DNA of 64,000 nt from Ferruginibacter sp. (GTDB lineage Bacteria; Bacteroidota; Bacteroidia; Chitinophagales; Chitinophagaceae): positions 1-64,000 of the forward strand of contig JACMKX010000172.1 of the NCBI GenBank assembly GCA_014379905.1, read 5' to 3'. A program made the translations under genes and the position numbers. Positions 59,271 through 64,000 of this stretch are shown here, one piece after another. Position 1 is the first letter of the stretch. The number at the start of each line of letters is the position of its first letter. The notes under the pieces were generated by a model. The model was not told the DNA's origin, did no database searches, and saw only the letters and a program-made list of their open reading frames with translations.

Positions 59271-59978
59271 TTAATTCAGCAGTAACTTTACATCGGGATC
59301 TCCTTCCAGGTTGTTCATTTGTCTTAAGATTTTTACGGAAACAACTGCAACGAACTTGCTCATAGGCTTTACGGTAAATTTTTTTGGATTGCGCAGGCAG
59401 GCTGCTATCATGGCTGCTTCGCTGCGGGTAAGGTTTTTGGCATCTTTATTAAAATAATTTTTAGCAGCGGCCTGTACACCAAAAATGCCCGGCCCCATTT
59501 CGGCTACATTAAGATAGGTTTCTAAAATTCGTTTTTTACTCCAGATGGTTTCCATCATAAACGTAAAATATACTTCCAGGCCTTTGCGGAAATAACCACC
59601 TCCCTGCCATAAAAAAACATTCTTGGCAGTTTGCTGGCTGATGGTGCTGGCACCTTTTACTTTGGCAGGATGTTTTTCATTGTACTTCTGCGCTTTTTTA
59701 ATGGCCTTAATATCAAAGCCATTATGATCGGGGAAAAGCTGGTCTTCGGCCGCCATCACTGCCAGTTTGATATTAGGCCCCATTTCATCATAGTCAATAT
59801 AATCCCGTTTAAGACCATAGCCTTTAACAACATTTACCAGTTGTGTGATAGTAATGGGAGGGTTGATGAACCAGGTGAGCAATATATAAACAAATTGCCC
59901 GATGAACATCCAGAGAAGGATTTTTTTAGTTATACGCCACCAGCGTTTAGAGTTTTTTGCAGAAGTAGTTTGTGCCAT
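59271..59978 (-). CDS. mtgA: Monofunctional biosynthetic peptidoglycan transglycosylase
   Basis: The 235-residue protein has one N-terminal membrane anchor (ILLWMFIGQFVYILLTWF) and a GT51 domain. Catalytic Glu78 is in LAVMAAEDQLFPDHNGFD, followed by GASTISQQTAKNVFLWQG and ILETYLNVAEMGPGIFG. These are the invariant motifs of GT51 enzymes, which polymerise lipid II glycan in the periplasm. The C-terminal transpeptidase domain is absent, so it is the monofunctional MtgA type. The stop is 5 bases from the convergent NadR-like gene end. Confidence 0.95.
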   Translation of the reverse strand: MAQTTSAKNSKRWWRITKKILLWMFIGQFVYILLTWFINPPITITQLVNVVKGYGLKRDYIDYDEMGPNIKLAVMAAEDQLFPDHNGFDIKAIKKAQKYNEKHPAKVKGASTISQQTAKNVFLWQGGGYFRKGLEVYFTFMMETIWSKKRILETYLNVAEMGPGIFGVQAAAKNYFNKDAKNLTRSEAAMIAACLRNPKKFTVKPMSKFVAVVSVKILRQMNNLEGDPDVKLLLN

Positions 59979-60184
59979 GAATACTTTGAAAGATTGGTTT
60001 ATCGTTTAAGGTTTGGCGTTAGTTCCTAACTATCTATTTGATCTTTTAAAAACCCGTTATTAATAAGTGCTGGTAATTCGTGTAATTTGGCGTTAACATT
60101 GCCCGGGTCTGACCTTTGGTACCGACACTAATTAGTGCAATTAGTGTAATTCGAAAAATTCTTGACCCTGATTCGTGTAATTAC

Positions 60185-60724
60185 TTATTTCATCTTCATA
60201 TACTGCAACCTATACTTTTTACCTACCACCATTCCCTTGCCGGAAGAGCTGTTCATTAAATATCCCAAACCTCCCAGGCCCACAGCTGCAGCCAGTAAAC
60301 CCGGGCTAAACTTTTCTTTATCTGCCAGGTAAGAAACCCCGCTGGCAACAGTGAGCAAAGCACCTCCACCCATTAAGGCTGCACCGCTACCGCCTACATT
60401 AAAGCCTCTTTGTTTTTTTGGACCAAAGGAACCGATCTGGTTGTAGTGATACATATATCGGAAGCTCCCTACGGTGTCTAACATATAAGTGCCAAAAGTA
60501 GTAGGCACCCTGTTTACCACAAATTCCTGCAGGTAAATGCTGTCATTTTTAATTGCATTGATCAGTGCATCCCTGTAGGCACCATTGGTGCTTATAAATT
60601 CAATATTGGAACCTGCAAAAATATTACGAATGGTTTTATTTTTCTTTTTAAGAATAATAAAATCTGAAGACTGGGCAGGTACTGAAAAAGGGATAAGCAG
60701 GAAAATGTATAGCAGTTGTTTCAT
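60185..60724 (-). CDS. Exported protein of unknown function
   Basis: The 179-residue protein has a signal peptide (MKQLLYIFLLIPFSVPAQ). It contains strand-rich FIILKKKNKTIRNIFAGSNIEFISTNG and FVVNRVPTTFGTYMLDTVGSFRY. Two Gly-rich hydrophobic segments (GGSGAALMGGGALLTVASGVSYL and GLLAAAVGLGGLGYLM) look like paired membrane hairpins. This resembles Bacteroidota proteins of unknown role with a glycine-zipper-like end. It sits alone, 45 bases from the LysE gene on the same strand. Confidence 0.65.
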   Translation of the reverse strand: MKQLLYIFLLIPFSVPAQSSDFIILKKKNKTIRNIFAGSNIEFISTNGAYRDALINAIKNDSIYLQEFVVNRVPTTFGTYMLDTVGSFRYMYHYNQIGSFGPKKQRGFNVGGSGAALMGGGALLTVASGVSYLADKEKFSPGLLAAAVGLGGLGYLMNSSSGKGMVVGKKYRLQYMKMK

Positions 60725-60769
60725 CGCCGCAAAATAAAAAAGTTAAAAGGAAATTACATCAAGAGCATG

Positions 60770-61429
60770 TTAATCTTTAAATACCGTATAAATAATTCCT
60801 GTAAGGATAGTAATGCCAAACGCAAGATAAAGGATGCCTGAGAGCCGGTTAATGAGTAAAATATTTTTATCGCTTAATTTTTTACCGAGTATGCCCGCGC
60901 CTAATACTTTGCCAACATCAGCCAGCATGTTGATGAGGAAACAGGTAGCAAAAGCAAATATCCGTTCCTTAAATGTCATGGTGGCCAGGGATGCTGCCAT
61001 TAATACCCAAAAAGAAATAACAGCAGGGTTCAATGTATTAATTACAAAACCTGAAGTGACTATAGCAAGGTAATTTGTTTTGGTTTTTCCCGTAGGCAAT
61101 ATTTCATCCCCGGCAATTTTTATTGGTTCCTGTAACTGGCGGGGAACTATTTTTTTAAAAAACGCGAAATAAACCCCCATTGCTATTAAGAAACAGCAGC
61201 CTGCTATACCAATAGGCACTTTAAAATCCATCAGTGTTTTTATAACCTCGCTAAAACTTACGCTTAATACGATCCAGATAAGATCACTTAACCAAACGCC
61301 GCCCACAAAACTAAGGCCGCCGGTTCTTCCATGATTAATGCTTTGCTTGATGACCGTAAATATCACCGGCCCTACCGAAAAAATCAGTATTAAACTAAAA
61401 GCAAGTCCTTTTAAAAAAGCATCGGTCAT
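60770..61429 (-). CDS. LysE/RhtB family amino acid exporter
   Basis: The 219-residue protein has six hydrophobic helices. It begins LKGLAFSLILIFSVGPVIFTVIKQSINHGRTGGLSFVGGVWLSDLIWIVLS, the conserved N-terminal signature of LysE/RhtB exporters. LGAGILGKKLSDKNILLINRLSGILYLAFGITIL is the usual C-terminal part. These proteins export amino acids or related metabolites using the proton or sodium gradient. The substrate is unknown. It lies between an exported protein and the GH3 gene on the same strand. Confidence 0.9.
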   Translation of the reverse strand: MTDAFLKGLAFSLILIFSVGPVIFTVIKQSINHGRTGGLSFVGGVWLSDLIWIVLSVSFSEVIKTLMDFKVPIGIAGCCFLIAMGVYFAFFKKIVPRQLQEPIKIAGDEILPTGKTKTNYLAIVTSGFVINTLNPAVISFWVLMAASLATMTFKERIFAFATCFLINMLADVGKVLGAGILGKKLSDKNILLINRLSGILYLAFGITILTGIIYTVFKD

Positions 61430-61469
61430 AGCATGGTACTATAATGAATAAAACTGCACAGCTTGTTGA

Positions 61470-63008
61470 TTATTTTGCCGCATTCCTGTTTTCCAGGAAC
61501 CGTTTCCACTCTTCCAGCATTTTTCCTTTTACTACCCTGGGAAATTTATGTTGGCCCCCTTCCTTTCCCTTCGATTTCATAAAAGCTAAAAATACTTCTT
61601 CGGGTAAAACCCTGGCAGAGATATTTTTGAGTGCATGCTTGCGCTCTACCTCGTAATCATCGTTCAATAATTTTAATTTGGCATCCAGCATTTCTGCCAG
61701 TTGTATAGCATCTACTTTGTCATCTGTAGCAATAAACCATTCATGTGCAAAGAAGGTGCCGTAAGGCACCCCCGCCACGGTAAATTCCGGGATAGAGATT
61801 TTTAATTCTTCCGAAACCATTTCAATGGCCTTGTTCATATTGTCTACGCTGAGGTGTTCGCCTACTAAACTTAAAAAATGTTTGGTGCGCCCGGTAATGA
61901 TCACTTCACTTTTTTCTTTGTCAACGAGCTTTACGGTGTCGCCAATGGCATAGCGCCAGGCGCCTGCATTGGTACTTATTAAAATAGCATAATCCCTGTT
62001 CTCTTCAATTTCATGCAACATGAAAGTTTCAGGCTCGTCCACCATATTGCCTTCGCTGTCAAAATTTTCATCGTCAAAAGGAACAAATTCAAAAAATATA
62101 TTATTGTTGATGGCCAGGTGCATGCCTTTTGCATGCTGCCTGTTTTGATAAGCTAAAAATCCTTCACTGGCCAGGTAAGTTTCAATATATTGTAAAGGTT
62201 TGCCCAGTAATTTTTCAAATCCACGCTTATAAGGTTCCATGGCTACACCACCATGCACATAAAAGGAGAGGTTGGGCCATATGTCGTGAATGGTTTTAAG
62301 ATTGTACCGTTCAATAATCTTTTCCATGCACAATTGCAGCCAGGCAGGTACACCTACAATAAAACCAATATCCCAGTTCGGGGCATTTTCTACAATTTCA
62401 TTCAGCTTTTTACTCCAGTCTTTTTCGCGGGCAATTTTTTTGCCTGGTTTGTACAATCCCAGGCCCATGAACCAGAAGGGAATATTTTTTTGTTGTATAC
62501 CGCTAAGATCGCCGGCATAATAGGTAGGTCCTTTTTGTAATTGTGTGCTGCCTCCCAGCATTAGCCATCCCTTGCCCAGGGCGCTGCGCTTAATATTTTC
62601 ATAACGCGTAAGGCTCATCAGCTGGCGTACACTTGTAATGGTGTTGCTGCGTATCAGGTCTTTTGTAATGGGGAGGTATTTACTGGCTGCATCACTTGTG
62701 CCGCTGCTTAAAGCAAAAAATTTAATTACTCCCGGCCAGCATACATCCGGTGTGCCCTCCTTTGTTTTATACCACCAGTCGCTGTAAATTTTGCTGTAAT
62801 TATAAGTGGGAACCAACTGCTGAAATCTTTTTCCGGGTTGTTTGCTAAAGAGGATCTCATCGAACTTATACTGCTGACCAAACTGTGTAAAGCGGGCTGT
62901 CTTTAATAATTTTTTCAACACTTTCAATTGCTGGCGCCGGGGATCGCTCTGCGGTAAATTCAATGCTTTTGCAATCGACTTGGGAAGCCTGATATCGAAA
63001 ATGGCCAT
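61470..63008 (-). CDS. GH3 auxin-responsive promoter family protein (acyl-adenylating)
   Basis: The 512-residue protein matches the bacterial GH3-like family, with the ATP-binding segment FFALSSGTSDAASKYLPITKDL, then YLASEGFLAYQN and WRYAIGDTVKLVDKEKSEVIITGRTKHFLSLVGEHLSVDNM. The fold belongs to the ANL superfamily, which adenylates carboxylic acids and passes them to an acceptor. In plants GH3 conjugates hormones to amino acids, but in Bacteroidota the substrate is unknown. It is divergent from the TPR gene. Family is secure; role is not. Confidence 0.93.
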   Translation of the reverse strand: MAIFDIRLPKSIAKALNLPQSDPRRQQLKVLKKLLKTARFTQFGQQYKFDEILFSKQPGKRFQQLVPTYNYSKIYSDWWYKTKEGTPDVCWPGVIKFFALSSGTSDAASKYLPITKDLIRSNTITSVRQLMSLTRYENIKRSALGKGWLMLGGSTQLQKGPTYYAGDLSGIQQKNIPFWFMGLGLYKPGKKIAREKDWSKKLNEIVENAPNWDIGFIVGVPAWLQLCMEKIIERYNLKTIHDIWPNLSFYVHGGVAMEPYKRGFEKLLGKPLQYIETYLASEGFLAYQNRQHAKGMHLAINNNIFFEFVPFDDENFDSEGNMVDEPETFMLHEIEENRDYAILISTNAGAWRYAIGDTVKLVDKEKSEVIITGRTKHFLSLVGEHLSVDNMNKAIEMVSEELKISIPEFTVAGVPYGTFFAHEWFIATDDKVDAIQLAEMLDAKLKLLNDDYEVERKHALKNISARVLPEEVFLAFMKSKGKEGGQHKFPRVVKGKMLEEWKRFLENRNAAK

Positions 63009-63217
63009 TTACTAAAGATTAAATGTGAGGCAACAAATATATGCAATGCCTACTGTATGCGATCATGTATTACCTATTAATCGCATCCTTTGTATCTTTA
63101 GGTAAACAGGTGGTCTTTTGTTGTTGAAGCAATCGCTCAGATGCATAGCCCGGAGACCATATTATCCTAAGATTAACCAATCCAAAATTTCATTCAACCT
63201 GTAATTATTTCTTTCGC

Positions 63218-64000
63218 ATGCAAAAATCTATTTTCCTGTTGCTGTTTTTAATCATAGGTATTCAATTACCTGCGCAGGTTCCCAGTAAAGATTCATTGCT
63301 GACAGTGATTCTGCATGGTAAAGACGATACAGGAAAAGTGATCGCATACCGCATCATCACAGGGATCACTGTACCCAGTGATCCTTTGCTTGCTATTGAA
63401 TATGGGAAAATAGGAATAGTTCTTGGAAAAAAACTGGCTTTCAGCAAGGGCATAGCAGGCTGTATGCTTAATGTCGGCTATGCTTATTCTGCTGCTGGTC
63501 AGCTCGACAATGCACTTATATACACTGATAGTGCAATTGACTGGTCAAAAAAAGTAGGAGAGCCAACACGCCTGGCCCTTGCATATTTAAACCGGGCAGA
63601 TTATAACCGCCAGCTGGTGCGAATGAAACATGCCCTGAAAGATTGCGACACCGCTTTGGTATATGCCGAAAAAGCCAATAAGGATGATACAAGGGCAAGA
63701 ATATTTCAAACCTTCGGATCCATTTTTCATGCACAGGAAGATTTTGTAAAAAGCAGGCAGTACTATGAAAGGGCGAATGCATTGTATGAAAAATTAAACA
63801 ATACGCAAATGATGGCCATTTCTTTCAACAACCTCGGCAATGTTTACAAACAGGAAAAACAATACGAACAGGCAGTTGCCAATTATAATAACGCCATAAA
63901 CCTGGCCGAAAAAGTAGGAGACAAAAATAATATGTCGATGCTCTACAACAACAGGAGCAACGTTTATTATGAAATGAAACAGTACAAAGAGGCAGAATCA
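63218..64000 (+). CDS. TPR-repeat exported protein, possibly a sensor kinase N-terminus (partial)
   Basis: The gene runs off the right edge after 261 codons. It has a signal peptide (QKSIFLLLFLIIGIQLPAQ), then a set of tetratricopeptide repeats: GKIGIVLGKKLAFSKGIAGCMLNVGYAYSAAGQLDNAL, DFVKSRQYYERANALYEKLNN, ISFNNLGNVYKQEKQYEQAV and SMLYNNRSNVYYEMKQYKEA. In this phylum such an exported TPR array commonly precedes a membrane helix and a histidine kinase or LuxR domain, so it is probably a two-component sensor or TPR regulator. The catalytic part lies outside the window. Start at ATG 63218. Confidence 0.8.
   Translation, partial: MQKSIFLLLFLIIGIQLPAQVPSKDSLLTVILHGKDDTGKVIAYRIITGITVPSDPLLAIEYGKIGIVLGKKLAFSKGIAGCMLNVGYAYSAAGQLDNALIYTDSAIDWSKKVGEPTRLALAYLNRADYNRQLVRMKHALKDCDTALVYAEKANKDDTRARIFQTFGSIFHAQEDFVKSRQYYERANALYEKLNNTQMMAISFNNLGNVYKQEKQYEQAVANYNNAINLAEKVGDKNNMSMLYNNRSNVYYEMKQYKEAES

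Noticed and set aside
61470..63008. Plant-derived gene (GH3)
   Set aside because: GH3-type adenylating enzymes are widespread in Bacteroidota, so recent transfer from plants is not needed.

Overview
The window looks like chromosomal DNA of a Bacteroidota bacterium, most likely family Chitinophagaceae (inference). The evidence is type IX secretion (T9SS) C-terminal sorting domains on three exported proteins, carboxypeptidase-like plus beta-barrel outer membrane proteins, a DUF5606 protein, a GH3-type adenylating enzyme, candidate promoters with the Bacteroidota -7 element TAnnTTTG, and many short palindromic repeats between genes. Both ends cut genes: a DUF418-like membrane protein on the left and a TPR protein on the right.

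Layout. 1-1.7 kb is an AT-rich group (DUF418-like protein, SMR efflux protein, Crp/Fnr regulator) that may be transferred. 2-4.3 kb holds two exported proteins of unknown role. 4.5-8.3 kb is a four-gene operon with overlapping genes: UbiA prenyltransferase, type III polyketide synthase, methyltransferase and FAD-dependent reductase/oxygenase, probably making a prenylated aromatic polyketide. 8.7-16.9 kb is a mixed region with a DoxX-like protein, a lone receiver domain, an AraC fragment, an SRPBCC protein and three genes broken by frameshifts. 17 kb carries tRNA-Phe next to a degenerate partial copy of itself. An alcohol dehydrogenase, a decayed IS4-type transposase and an M3 oligopeptidase follow; the peptidase start codon abuts about 12.7 copies of a 7-bp tandem repeat.

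22-27 kb is an envelope operon: outer membrane beta-barrel protein, ECF sigma factor, membrane anti-sigma-like protein and two Spy-like helical proteins. 27-35 kb holds a DsbA-like protein, a DUF1579 lipoprotein, an AsmA-like protein, a REP-associated tyrosine transposase (RAYT) flanked by its palindromes, and polA. 35-45 kb is dominated by two giant modular T9SS cargo proteins (about 1440 and 1474 aa) that pair an N-terminal esterase-like domain with Ig/PKD modules and a shared C-terminal domain I do not recognise. 45-52 kb holds an esterase, a TonB-dependent-receptor-like protein with an in-frame stop, an AraC regulator, a cupredoxin lipoprotein, an extradiol dioxygenase bracketed by two hairpins, and a frameshifted serine hydrolase.

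52-64 kb is mostly housekeeping: UvrD/PcrA helicase, a T9SS cupredoxin, Nfu Fe-S scaffold, M23 peptidase, a PnuC / small membrane protein / NadR-like kinase operon for nicotinamide riboside salvage, MtgA, LysE, GH3 and a TPR protein.

No single obviously new defence or mobile system stands out. The best leads are the RAYT/REP unit, the 7-bp repeats (one possibly phase-variable, others apparently inside polA and the NadR-like gene), the hairpins bracketing the dioxygenase gene, the shared C-terminal domain of the giant proteins, the duplicated tRNA-Phe segment and the type III PKS operon. Several broken genes have frameshifts beside short homopolymers, so assembly error must be excluded before calling them pseudogenes.
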